Below the pieces are notes generated by a model. It was not told where the DNA came from. It saw nothing but the letters and a program-made list of their open reading frames with translations, and searched no databases. The position numbers and the translations under genes are program-made. From positions 248,001 to 312,000 of the forward strand of contig NZ_QZMU01000001.1 of the NCBI RefSeq assembly GCF_003932505.1: a stretch of DNA of 64,000 nucleotides. The letters are read 5' to 3'. The DNA is from Thiohalobacter thiocyanaticus (GTDB lineage Bacteria > Pseudomonadota > Gammaproteobacteria > Thiohalobacterales > Thiohalobacteraceae). This document shows positions 39,527 to 49,986 of the stretch, piece after piece; the first letter of the stretch is position 1, and every line of letters starts with the position of its first letter.

Positions 39527-39810
39527 TATTAACCCGACAACCAACAATATCGTGTTCAGCCGCTGTGTGTCTGCCTGCAGCAAGGCATCAAAACGCCGCT
39601 GTAGCACTCCTACAGCAAGTTTTGATAACGCAGACGCAGGCAGACACACAGCGACCTGTCTTTAATACGATCAGAATGCCAGGGGCTTCAAGGCGACCCC
39701 GCCCGACGTTGCGACGCTTGCCAAGGGGGCGACCCTTCCCGGCGCGCCGCGCCTTGTTCCGGGGCCGCCTTGAAGCCCTGAACACGACATTGTTGGTTGC
39801 CGGGTTAATA
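39527..39810. repeat. 284-bp multi-armed inverted-repeat element (MITE-like or structured RNA)
   Basis: An outer stem pairs 39527-39559 with 39778-39810 (33 bp, two mismatches). Inside are two further hairpins. Arm 1 pairs 39561-39578 with 39636-39653 (18 bp perfect), with an inner 8-bp pair at 39587-39594/39619-39626 and a 7-bp apical stem at about 39598-39616. Arm 2 pairs about 39683-39701 with 39760-39777 (one mismatch). The three outer-stem and arm-2 mismatches are all G-U wobbles on the minus strand. It begins 17 bp upstream of the sbcB start. No reading frame in it looks coding. Confidence 0.8.
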
Positions 39811-39953
39811 AGAACCGGCGCAACCTTAGCACGGCGTCTGAGTGGGCAACCAGTCCGCAAGGAATGGCTGTATCGGCCCATTATCCATAAAAACAGTATG
39901 TGTTACAGTCCGGTTTCTGGCCCGCCACCGGCACGCCGGTTAGAATGGATAAC

Positions 39954-41617
39954 ATGATTGCAAGACCCATGACACTGTGCGTGTCACTGCTCCTCCTTGT
40001 GGCCGCAGGCCACGGCATTCCCGCGCACCGCCGAATCATCACAAGCCTCAGCCCCGCTGATCGAAACCGTCGAGGTCACGCCGCGCTGGGTGGCACCCAT
40101 GCAGTTCGCGCTGGGGCTGCTGCTGGCAGCGATCTTCCTGACCGTGTATCTGCGTGCCCTGCGCAGCGAACGCACCCTGCTTGCGGCCCAACTCAAGGCC
40201 CGTACCCGGGACCTGGAGGAACGTGGTCGACAGTATCAGGCCCTGTTCGACAGTGCCGCCGTATCGGTCATGGTCCATGATCCGGACAGCATGGAAGTCC
40301 TGCAGGCCAGTGAAAAGGCCCTGGCCAGCTATGGTGTTGACAGTGTCGAGGCACTGAACCACGCGGCCTTCGAGTGCCGCGCCATCTGGTCGGAACCGCC
40401 CTATTCACTGCAGGAAGCAAGGGAACTGTTCCGACGCGCTCGGGACGAAGGCCCACAACGCTTCGAATGGCGCACCCGGCGCCTCGACGGCAGCGAGATC
40501 TGGGAGGACGTCTTCCTGCAGCCGGTACCGGTGGGCGGCCGGCAACGGATTGTCTCCACCGCGGTCGACATCACCGCCCGCAAGCGGGCCGAAGCCGGGC
40601 GCTCTGCGGCAGCTGGAAATGGAGGGACAGGTGCGCGAAATCTCGCTCATCCTGCTCAACTGCGGCATGGGAGGCAACGGCGACGGCATAACCAACGCCA
40701 TCGCCCGCCTGGGCGAGAACATGGCGGCCAGCCGCTGCAGCCTGCTGGATTACAACGACGAGAACCGCGGCTTCGATCTGTTCCAGCAGTGGTGCGCCCC
40801 CGGGACCGCCCCATTGGAAGCCGACTTCCATATCCCCGCCGTGGTGGTCGCGCCCTATCACACCCGGCTGCTTCGCGGCGAGGCCGTGATTGTCAGCCGC
40901 GATCGGACCGACAGGGACAATATTGAATATTCACTGCTGGAGGCCGGCGGCGCCCATTCGGTGCTGTGTCTGCCCATACTGCGCGACGGTTCGCTGGAAG
41001 GCGTCCTGATTCTGTCATTCCCCACCTCGCAGCCGGAGCTGCAGTGGCCCGCCGAGATCAGGCCGCTGCAGGTGACCGCGGATCTCATCGGCGCGGCACT
41101 GGCGCGCAAGCGCCTGGCCGGGGAACTGGAACACCAGGCCAGTCACGACGTCCTGACCGGCCTGAACAACCGGCGCAAGTTCGAGGAACTGCTGCTCCAG
41201 GAAATCGAGCGCACGAGCCGCTACCAGCGGCCCTTTGCCGTGATCATGTTCGATATCGACCACTTCAAGCGTATCAACGATCGTCACGGCCATGACATCG
41301 GCGACGCCGTGCTGAACGAACTGGCCACCATCGTCGGGGAGCAGGTCCGGGACAGCGACATCCCGGCACGCTGGGGCGGCGAGGAGTTCATCGTCCTGCT
41401 GCCCGAAACCGGGACCGAGGGCGCCCGCCAGGCCGCCGAGGGGCGGCTGCGCCGGCGCATCGCCGAGACGCTGTTCACCGGCGCCGGCCGCGTCACCATC
41501 AGCCTCGGAGTCACCCAGTACCAGTCCGGCGACACCCTCGACAGCCTGGTCAAGCGCGCCGACGAGGCGCTGTACCGGGCCAAGGAAGAGGGGCGGGATC
41601 GGGTGGTGGTCGGGTAG
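39954..41617 (+). pseudogene. PAS-GAF-GGDEF diguanylate cyclase, two frameshifts
   Basis: Makes cyclic di-GMP. ATG 39954 begins with a signal-like hydrophobic segment (MTLCVSLLLLVAAGHG). The frame shifts by about 40000 to AESSQASAPLIETVEVTPRW with one membrane helix (FALGLLLAAIFLTVYLRALR) and a PAS domain to ITARKRAEA. A second shift at about 40598 leads to LRQLEMEGQVREISLILLNC, a GAF domain and GGDEF: DVLTGLNNRRKFEELL, FDIDHFKRINDRHGHDIGDA and the active site as RWGGEEF. Correcting two indels gives about 555 residues. Confidence 0.85.
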
Positions 41618-41629
41618 AAGACCCTTGCA

Positions 41630-41732
41630 CCTCACCCCTGCCCTCTCCCCACCGGGGAGAGGGGAAAGCCATATTCACCCCGGGCGGAATTACTCCCCTC
41701 TCCCGCTTCCGGGAGAGGGGTCGGGGGTGAGG
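41630..41732. repeat. CCTCACCCCTGCCCTCTCCC-type inverted repeat
   Basis: Left arm 41630-41650; right arm complementary within 41712-41732 (GGGAGAGGGGTCGGGGGTGA). An inner CTCTCCC/GGGAGAG pair lies at 41698-41718. It overlaps the 3' end of the DUF559 gene, which reads LTPDPSPGSGRGE from it. This kind of repeat is frequent in proteobacterial genomes. Confidence 0.7.
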
Positions 41733-42157
41733 GCATTGATCACCTGCCTGATCCGCTCCAGTACCGCCGCAGTATCATGCAACACCTCATTGTTCCAGAA
41801 CCGCAGTACGACAAAGCCCTGGCTGCGCAGCCATGCATCCCGGCGGTCATCGTAAGTTTTCTGCTCAGTACGCTGGCTTCCATCGATCTCCACTACCAGC
41901 CGTAGCGGCATACACACAAAGTCAACAATATATGAGCCAATTGGTTTCTGTCGCCTGAATTTAAAGCCCGGAAATCTACGGTCGCGGAGGTGGTACCACA
42001 GACGCTGTTCAGCCGGTATCTGTTCACTGCGCAGCTGACGAGCATGGTTGAGGCGGGTGCCAGTTGTACCCTCATCCCTGCCACCTTTTATGCTCATCGG
42101 GTGCTCCCGCAAGCGGGAGAGGGAAATGGTTCGGCTGGTCGTTTTGTCATGGTTCAC
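41690..42157 (-). CDS. DUF559 (Vsr-like fold) endonuclease-domain protein
   Basis: 155 residues. The core NHARQLRSEQIPAEQRLWYH LRDRRFPGFKFRRQKPIGSYIVDFVC, LRLVVEIDGSQR, and RDAWLRSQGFVVLRFWNNEV is the DUF559 pattern, with acidic residues (VDF, VEIDG) fitting a PD-(D/E)xK-type site. The N-terminal 35 residues are not family-like, so translation may start later (an ATG gives MSIKGGRDEG). The C-terminal 13 residues derive from a repeat. Biological role is unknown. Confidence 0.82.
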   Translation of the reverse strand: MNHDKTTSRTISLSRLREHPMSIKGGRDEGTTGTRLNHARQLRSEQIPAEQRLWYHLRDRRFPGFKFRRQKPIGSYIVDFVCMPLRLVVEIDGSQRTEQKTYDDRRDAWLRSQGFVVLRFWNNEVLHDTAAVLERIRQVINALTPDPSPGSGRGE

Positions 42158-42196
42158 CTCCCTGTGAACTCTGTGGCGGATCCGGGTCTAGCTGTC

Positions 42197-44482
<2,286 letters not shown>

Positions 44483-44567
44483 TTATATTTCAGCATCTGT
44501 GGACACACTAGCCCGAATGGTGTCGTAGCCCGGGCCCCAGGGCTGTTATGATGCAGCCTGGACTGCA

Positions 44568-44645
44568 GACGTCGTCATTCCCGCGTAGGCGGGAATCCAT
44601 TGGCCACCGTGGTTGCTGGATCCCCGCCTACGCGGGGATGACGTC
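44568..44645. repeat. GTCATTCCCGCGTAGGCGGG-family palindromic repeat
   Basis: Left arm from GACGTCGTCATTCCCGCGTA (44568); the right arm ends GGGGATGACGTC at 44645. About 28 bp per arm with a short centre. Located between the icd promoter side and the exchanger gene. Confidence 0.8.
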
Positions 44646-44687
44646 TTGTATCAGTATCCACACATTCTGACTCCTGAGTGATCCTTG

Positions 44688-45653
44688 ATGATCATCCCCC
44701 TGCTCGCCGTCATCGCCGGCTTCGCCCTGCTGATCTGGAGCGCCGATCGCTTCGTCGCCGGCGCCGCGGCCCTGGCCCGGCATTTCGGCATGCCGGCACT
44801 GCTGATCGGCATGGTGGTGGTCGGCTTCGGCACCTCGGCCCCGGAGATGGTCGTCTCCGGCCTGGCCGCGGCTCAGGGCAACCCGGGCATCGCGCTCGGC
44901 AATGCCTATGGCTCCAACATCGCCAATATCGCGCTGATCCTCGGCATTACGGCCCTGATCAGTCCCATCGCCGTGCATTCGCAGGTGCTGCGCAAGGAAC
45001 TGCCGCTGCTCGCCGCCGTCACTGTCCTCGCCGCCTGGCAGCTGCATGACGGTACCGTGAGCCAGACGGATGCCCTGGTACTACTGGGGGTGTTCGCCCT
45101 CATCATGGGCTGGAGCATCTTCCAGGGGCTGCGTGGACGCGGCGATCCGCTGGGCGATGAAATCGATCAGGAGCTGGCATCCCACCCCATGCCCCTGTCG
45201 CGTGCGCTGCTGTGGCTGGGTATCGGCCTGCTGGTGCTGATCGCAAGCTCCCGCCTGCTGGTCTGGGGCGCGGTCACCATCGCGCAACAGCTCGGCGTGA
45301 GCGACCTGATCATCGGCCTGACCGTGGTTGCCATCGGCACCTCGCTGCCGGAGCTGGCCTCCTCCATCATCGCGGCACGCAAGGGCGAGCATGACATCGC
45401 CCTGGGTAACATCATCGGCTCGAACCTGTTCAACACCCTTGCCGTGGTCGGCATTGCCGGCGGCATCACCCCGCTGGCGGTGGGGCCGGAGGTGTTTTCC
45501 CGCGACATGCTCGTAATGGGCGCATTGACGCTGTCGCTGTTCGTATTCGGCTACGGTTTCCGGGGCCCGGGACGGATCAATCGCCTCGAAGGTGGTGCGC
45601 TGCTGGGCTGTTATTTTGGCTATACCGGCTGGCTGGCGTACAGTCTGCTGTAG
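44688..45653 (+). CDS. Calcium/sodium antiporter, CaCA family (YrbG-like)
   Basis: 321 residues, about ten hydrophobic segments. Two inverted alpha repeats hold the ion-binding motifs GFGTSAPEMV (near residue 45) and AIGTSLPELASS (near 220), each followed by GNxxGSN (GNAYGSNIANIA, GNIIGSNLFNTL). The ATG at 44688 follows a TTG; either could start. A second CaCA gene follows 95 bp later. Confidence 0.94.
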   Translation: MIIPLLAVIAGFALLIWSADRFVAGAAALARHFGMPALLIGMVVVGFGTSAPEMVVSGLAAAQGNPGIALGNAYGSNIANIALILGITALISPIAVHSQVLRKELPLLAAVTVLAAWQLHDGTVSQTDALVLLGVFALIMGWSIFQGLRGRGDPLGDEIDQELASHPMPLSRALLWLGIGLLVLIASSRLLVWGAVTIAQQLGVSDLIIGLTVVAIGTSLPELASSIIAARKGEHDIALGNIIGSNLFNTLAVVGIAGGITPLAVGPEVFSRDMLVMGALTLSLFVFGYGFRGPGRINRLEGGALLGCYFGYTGWLAYSLL

Positions 45654-45748
45654 CCTGGCAGGTCGGGGCAGCGTGCAAGGCGTAACCCGACCTGCGCCAC
45701 TCTGTGAGAGCAACGCTTTTATCAAGCCATAATAATCCGAGGCCCAGG

Positions 45749-46768
45749 ATGCTCGAATCCCTGACCGCCAGCATCATCGCCTTCACCGCCGCCGCCCTGA
45801 TCATCGTCACCGTCGGCAGCCGGCTGGCACGGGTTGCCGATGAACTGGCCGACCGCACCGGCCTGGGCGAGGCCCTGTTCGGGATCTTCCTGCTCGCGGG
45901 TGTGACCTCGCTGCCGGACTTCGCCGCGACCCTGAGCGCGGCGCTGGACGCCCGGCCCGACCTGGCCATGAGCAACGTCATGGGCAGCATGGCCGTGAAC
46001 CTCGTGTTTCTCGGCATCGCGGACGTGGTCTACCGCAAGGCCAACCTGGAACACGCGGCCGCCTCCCCCACCACCCTGATGCTGGCGTCGCTGCTGATCG
46101 TGCTGTTGACCCTGCCGCTGCTCGCGATCGCCACCCCGCCGGTGGCCCTGGGCGGCGTGCATCCGGTCACGCCCCTGATCGTGGCCGCCTACCTGTTCGG
46201 ACTGCACCTGGTTCTGCGTTCCGAGGCACGGCCCATGTGGTTCCCGCGGCACACCCGCGAGACCGTGCCGGACAAGCCGGCGCACCACCGCCGCGGCGGC
46301 CTGACCCTGGCCTGGTTCAGCTTTATCGTCCTGGCCGCGGTGACCGGCATGGCCGGCTGGGTGCTGATGGAGGCCGCCAAGGTCATCAGCGATCAGACCG
46401 GGCTGTCCGAAACCCTGGTCGGCGGTCTGTTCACCGCGGTGGCCACCTCCTCGCCCGAACTGGTCACTACCATCGCGGCCATCCGGGCCGGCGCGCTCAC
46501 GCTGGCGGTAAGCAACATCTTCGGCACCAACTGCTTCAACATGCTGGTGGTGGCCGCCGCCGACGCAGGCTATCCCGACGGCTCCATCTATCACGACATG
46601 GCACCGGTGCAGATGACCTGGGGCCTGATCAGCATTCTGATGACTGGCATCCTGTTGCTGGGCATGGTGCGCCGCGAGACCTACGGCATCGGCCGGATCG
46701 GCTTCGAGAGTGCGCTGATCCTGACCATTTACGCTGCGGCGCTGGCGATCGTCATCGCGGGCGGCTGA
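45749..46768 (+). CDS. Second CaCA-family sodium/calcium exchanger-like protein
   Basis: 339 residues. The alpha repeats are divergent: [17 protein letters not shown] (first) and [16 protein letters not shown] (second), followed by [10 protein letters not shown] and [10 protein letters not shown]. The first repeat has Asp where YrbG has Glu. A long charged loop ([20 protein letters not shown]) lies in the middle. Because of these changes it may carry another cation. Adjacent to the YrbG-like gene in the same direction. Confidence 0.88.
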   Translation: MLESLTASIIAFTAAALIIVTVGSRLARVADELADRTGLGEALFGIFLLAGVTSLPDFAATLSAALDARPDLAMSNVMGSMAVNLVFLGIADVVYRKANLEHAAASPTTLMLASLLIVLLTLPLLAIATPPVALGGVHPVTPLIVAAYLFGLHLVLRSEARPMWFPRHTRETVPDKPAHHRRGGLTLAWFSFIVLAAVTGMAGWVLMEAAKVISDQTGLSETLVGGLFTAVATSSPELVTTIAAIRAGALTLAVSNIFGTNCFNMLVVAAADAGYPDGSIYHDMAPVQMTWGLISILMTGILLLGMVRRETYGIGRIGFESALILTIYAAALAIVIAGG

Positions 46769-46904
46769 ACAACCACCCACAGAAAGCGGCATCCGTGCCA
46801 GCCGGCACCGCCCCCCTGACAACCTCCCTGATTTGGACTATATGTCAGCCTACCGGACCGGCATGGCGGATCCGGATGCCTGTCTGAATCAGGGGGGGAA
46901 CAGC

Positions 46905-47108
46905 ATGTCAATCGACCGTATCGTCCTTGCCTTCGCCGGTGCCATGGTACTGCTCAGCCTCGCCCTGGCCCAGCTGCACAGTCCGTACTGGCTCTGGCTG
47001 ACCGCCTTCGTCGGCGCCAATCTGCTGCAGTCCGCCTTCACCGGCTTCTGTCCGCTGGCGCGCATCGTCAAGGCACTGGGGGCAAAACCCGGTCAGGCCT
47101 TCCAGTAA
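46905..47108 (+). CDS. DUF2892 small membrane protein (YgaP membrane-domain-like)
   Basis: 67 residues. [20 protein letters not shown] and [25 protein letters not shown] form two membrane helices, with the family FTGFCP motif. AGGGGGG precedes the ATG. In other proteins this domain anchors rhodanese; here it stands alone. A role in sulfur handling is possible given the organism but unproven. Confidence 0.88.
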   Translation: MSIDRIVLAFAGAMVLLSLALAQLHSPYWLWLTAFVGANLLQSAFTGFCPLARIVKALGAKPGQAFQ

Positions 47109-47129
47109 TCCGTCTCGGCAGGCGTTCAA

Positions 47130-47171
47130 CTGACGCAGGTCAGCGCCTATGCGGGCTGTATCGCCTATCCT
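47130..47171 (+). promoter_or_regulatory. FNR/CRP-type site and -10 box of a possibly leaderless gene
   Basis: Perfect palindrome CTGACGCAGGTCAG at 47130-47143 (centre 47136.5), then TATCCT at 47166-47171. If transcription starts at 47178, the A of the ATG, the site is centred at exactly -41.5, the class II activator position. There is no Shine-Dalgarno before the ATG. Which CRP/FNR-family protein binds cannot be told. Confidence 0.5.
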
Positions 47172-47177
47172 GTTCTC

Positions 47178-47636
47178 ATGGATGACCTGACCGAAGCCGA
47201 AGTCCGCACCCTCCACGAGGCGCTCGACGATGAGTATCGTGCCTGGGCCACCTACGACCAGGTGATCCGGGACTTCGGCGAGGTCCGGCCATTCAGCAGC
47301 ATCCGCGAGGCCGAGGCTCGGCACATCGAGGCTGTCCGTTCGCTGTTCACCCGCTACGGCCTGCCGATCCCGGGAAACCCCTGGCCCGGTCGGATAGAGC
47401 ATTACGCCAGTCTGCAAGCGGCCTGCGCCGCGGGCGTGACCGCCGAGATCGCCAATGGCGACTTGTACGAGCGCCTGCTGCAGACGACCCGCCGCGAGGA
47501 CATTCTCGGGGTACTGCACAACCTGCAGGAGGCCTCGCAGCAGCGTCACCTGCCGGCCTTCCGGCGCTGCGCTGAAGGCGGTCGCGGCCACGGACGCGGT
47601 CAGGGCAGAGGACACGGCCGCCGGGAATGCCGATAA
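47178..47636 (+). CDS. DUF2202 ferritin-like protein
   Basis: 152 residues. Helical, with AEVRTLHEALDDEYRAWATY, EAEARHIEAVRSLF, NGDLYERLLQT and NLQEASQQRHLPAFRR, giving the Glu and E-x2-H residues of a ferritin-like di-metal site. The tail is Gly/Arg/His rich. DUF2202 proteins are thought to bind metal; function is not established. Upstream CRP/FNR-type site and lack of a ribosome site are noted separately. Confidence 0.85.
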   Translation: MDDLTEAEVRTLHEALDDEYRAWATYDQVIRDFGEVRPFSSIREAEARHIEAVRSLFTRYGLPIPGNPWPGRIEHYASLQAACAAGVTAEIANGDLYERLLQTTRREDILGVLHNLQEASQQRHLPAFRRCAEGGRGHGRGQGRGHGRRECR

Positions 47637-47646
47637 CGCAATAATG

Positions 47647-47712
47647 ATAGGTATAGACTATCAAATGAAGAGTAATAATCGATTTAACAGAAGCCGACAA
47701 CCGCCCTACAGT
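47647..47712 (+). promoter_or_regulatory. OxyR-like site abutting the peroxiredoxin promoter
   Basis: Four tetranucleotides spaced by exactly 7 bp: ATAG (47647), CTAT (47658), AGAG (47669), CGAT (47680-47683), close to OxyR's ATAG-N7-CTAT-N7-ATAG-N7-CTAT. Immediately after comes TTAACA (47684-47689), a 17-bp spacer and TACAGT (47707-47712). This is the usual OxyR activation geometry before a peroxidase gene. Confidence 0.65.
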
Positions 47713-47762
47713 AATAACCGTGTTCAACAGGTCATTCAGCAATCCTGATAAGGAGATCCATC

Positions 47763-48416
47763 ATGAGCAATGACACCGAAACCCAGTCCTATGGCATGCC
47801 CCATATCAACGAACCGGCCCCGGACTTCGAGGCCAAGACCACGCACGGCGTGAAAAAGCTGTCCGACTACAAGGGCAAGTGGCTGGTGCTGTTCTCGCAT
47901 CCGGCCGACTTCACCCCGGTGTGCACCACCGAGTTCATGGCCTTCGCCCAGGCCTACCCGGAGTTCCAGAAGCTCAATTGCGACCTGCTCGGCCTGTCCA
48001 TTGACAGCTACTACTCGCACGTCGCCTGGGTGCGCAACATCAAGGAGAAGTTCGGGGTCGAGATCCCGTTCCCGATCATCGAGGACCTGAGCATGAAGGT
48101 GGCGAAGGCCTACGGCATGATCCACCCGGGCGCGGCCGACACCTCCGCGGTGCGGGCGACCTTCATCATCGACGACAAGGGCATCCTGCGCGCCATGGTC
48201 TATTACCCGATGACCAACGGCCGTTCGATTCCTGAGTTCGTACGCCTGGTCTCGGCCCTGCAGACCTCGGATCAGAACAAGGTCGCCACGCCGGAAGGCT
48301 GGCAGCCCGGTGACAAGGTCATCGTCCCGCCTCCGGGCACGGCCGATGATGCCGAGAAGCGCATGAACGAAGGCTACGAATGCACCGACTGGTACTTCTG
48401 CAAGAAGGCGATCTGA
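47763..48416 (+). CDS. Peroxiredoxin (Prx6/AhpC-TSA family)
   Basis: 217 residues. Reduces hydrogen peroxide and organic peroxides. Peroxidatic Cys54 lies in HPADFTPVCTTEF. The long C-terminal arm (VKVATPEGWQPGD type, here NKVATPEGWQPGDKVIVPPP) marks the Prx6-like class; extra C-terminal Cys in YECTDWYFCKK could serve as resolving residues. GGAGA lies upstream of the ATG. Preceded by an OxyR-like promoter and followed by a terminator, so it is a single-gene transcript. Confidence 0.96.
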   Translation: MSNDTETQSYGMPHINEPAPDFEAKTTHGVKKLSDYKGKWLVLFSHPADFTPVCTTEFMAFAQAYPEFQKLNCDLLGLSIDSYYSHVAWVRNIKEKFGVEIPFPIIEDLSMKVAKAYGMIHPGAADTSAVRATFIIDDKGILRAMVYYPMTNGRSIPEFVRLVSALQTSDQNKVATPEGWQPGDKVIVPPPGTADDAEKRMNEGYECTDWYFCKKAI

Positions 48417-48428
48417 GTCTGCAACCCA

Positions 48429-48455
48429 GCCGCCCCGATCCGGGGCGGCTTTTTT
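48429..48455 (+). terminator. Rho-independent terminator after the peroxiredoxin gene
   Basis: GCCGCCCCG, ATC loop, CGGGGCGGC, then TTTTTT. Confidence 0.95.
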
Positions 48456-48556
48456 CATCGCGGAGGAACCACGGATACCGGCGAGGCCATGGAGGCGAGG
48501 ATTCCGTCGAAGGCGGCTGTGGTGCCATGATCGAAGTGCTGCAGGACTGAGGACCG

Positions 48557-49213
48557 ATGCCCAGAGTTGCACCTTTCGAAGCCCACCATGCACGTTACGA
48601 GACGTGGTTCGACCGCCATGAAGCAGCCTATTTTTCCGAATTGCTCGCCCTGCGGGCGTTCGTCCCCTGGGAAGGCCAGGGGCTGGAAATCGGCGTCGGC
48701 AGCGGCCGCTTTGCCGCGCCTCTGGGACTGCAGGTCGGCATCGATCCCTCGCCGGCGATGCTCGCGTATGCCGTCAGCCGGGGCATCGCGACAGTACAGG
48801 GCACCGCCGAATCACTGCCGTTTGCGGACAGCCGTTTCGACCATGCCCTGGTCGTTACCACCATCTGTTTCGTGGACTCCGCGACCGCGATGCTCGCAGA
48901 GGCATATCGGGTGCTGAAACCGGGCGGCCGGCTGGTGATCGGTTTCATTGACCGGGAAAGCGCTCTGGGCCGGCACTACCTGGCGCACCAGGCGGAGAGC
49001 GTGTTCTATCGCGAGGCCAGCTTTTTCTCGGCCGACGAAGTGGCCGACCTGCTGACGACAACGGGCTTCAGCATCCAGGCCTGGGCTCAGACCCTGGCCC
49101 ACCCGCTGCCCGAGACCCGGGACATCGAGGCCCTGCGTCCGGGCCGCGGGCAGTGTGCCTTTGTCGTGGTCTGCGCCCACAGCGACAAGCAGGCCGCCGG
49201 CAGCATGGACTGA
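48557..49213 (+). CDS. Class I SAM-dependent methyltransferase (type 11)
   Basis: 218 residues. SAM-binding LEIGVGSGRFAAPLG (about 42-56), acidic IDPSPAML, GTAESLPFADSRFDHALVVT and [17 protein letters not shown] follow in canonical order. Substrate unknown. It is followed 31 bp later by the ZIP gene, probably one transcript. Confidence 0.9.
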   Translation: MPRVAPFEAHHARYETWFDRHEAAYFSELLALRAFVPWEGQGLEIGVGSGRFAAPLGLQVGIDPSPAMLAYAVSRGIATVQGTAESLPFADSRFDHALVVTTICFVDSATAMLAEAYRVLKPGGRLVIGFIDRESALGRHYLAHQAESVFYREASFFSADEVADLLTTTGFSIQAWAQTLAHPLPETRDIEALRPGRGQCAFVVVCAHSDKQAAGSMD

Positions 49214-49244
49214 GTCACGGGGTTGTCTACAGGGGAGATGAACC

Positions 49245-49979
49245 ATGGACAGTACCTTCTGGACGGCCCTGACCACCAGCACGCTTGCCGCCCTGGTCAC
49301 GTCGCTGGGTATCTACACGATACGCAGATACGCCGCGTGGGGTCACCGGAATACGACCTATTTCATATGCTTCGCCGCGGGCGTGCTCATCTCGGCCTCC
49401 TTTCTGCACATCATTCCCAAGTCCTTTGCCATGAACCCGGCCGCACCCTTCTGGCTGCTGACCGGCTTCCTGGGGCTGCACCTGTTCAACCGCTTCATCA
49501 CAGCCTTCGTGTGTGAGCGTGATCCTGAGCGGAAGGACTATGCCATCGGTATCGTACCCATGCTCGGCATCGGCCTTCATTCCTTCATCGACGGCTTCAT
49601 CTACTCCATCACCTTCACTGTCAGCATACTCACGGGCTACCTGGCGACCCTGGGGATGGTGCTGCACGAATTCCCGGAAGGCATCATCACCTACCTCCTG
49701 CTCGTGCGCGGGGGCATCGCCGAGCGCAGGGCCATGTTCCTGGCCTTCCTGGCGGCAGCGGCAACCACGCCCCTGGGCATGCTGCTCTCCTACCCTTTCA
49801 TCAGTGCGATCGACCGGGATATGCTGGGCGCCCTGCTGTCACTGTCCGCCGGCGCCCTGGTCTACGTCGGCGCCACACACCTGCTGCCCAGGGCGGAACA
49901 GGAACACAGGCGATACAGTCTGGTTGCCCTGGCCGGTGGCGTATGCGTTGCGCTGATCATCGTTGCATCCAAGGCATGA
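49245..49979 (+). CDS. ZIP-family divalent metal transporter
   Basis: 244 residues with about seven to eight membrane helices. The metal-site helices are GLHSFIDGFIYSITF and VLHEFPEGIITYLL, the ZIP signature. GGAGA lies before the ATG. It would import zinc or iron. It converges with amrS, with only 7 bp between the stops. Confidence 0.93.
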   Translation: MDSTFWTALTTSTLAALVTSLGIYTIRRYAAWGHRNTTYFICFAAGVLISASFLHIIPKSFAMNPAAPFWLLTGFLGLHLFNRFITAFVCERDPERKDYAIGIVPMLGIGLHSFIDGFIYSITFTVSILTGYLATLGMVLHEFPEGIITYLLLVRGGIAERRAMFLAFLAAAATTPLGMLLSYPFISAIDRDMLGALLSLSAGALVYVGATHLLPRAEQEHRRYSLVALAGGVCVALIIVASKA

Positions 49980-49986
49980 ATGTTCA

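Noticed and set aside
39527..39810. Retron msr-msd for the structured element
   Set aside because: Long paired arms suggested it, but no reverse transcriptase is nearby and no branching-G layout is evident.
41690..42157. Phage-defence role for the DUF559 protein
   Set aside because: Nuclease-like fold only; it stands alone outside the island with no defence neighbours.
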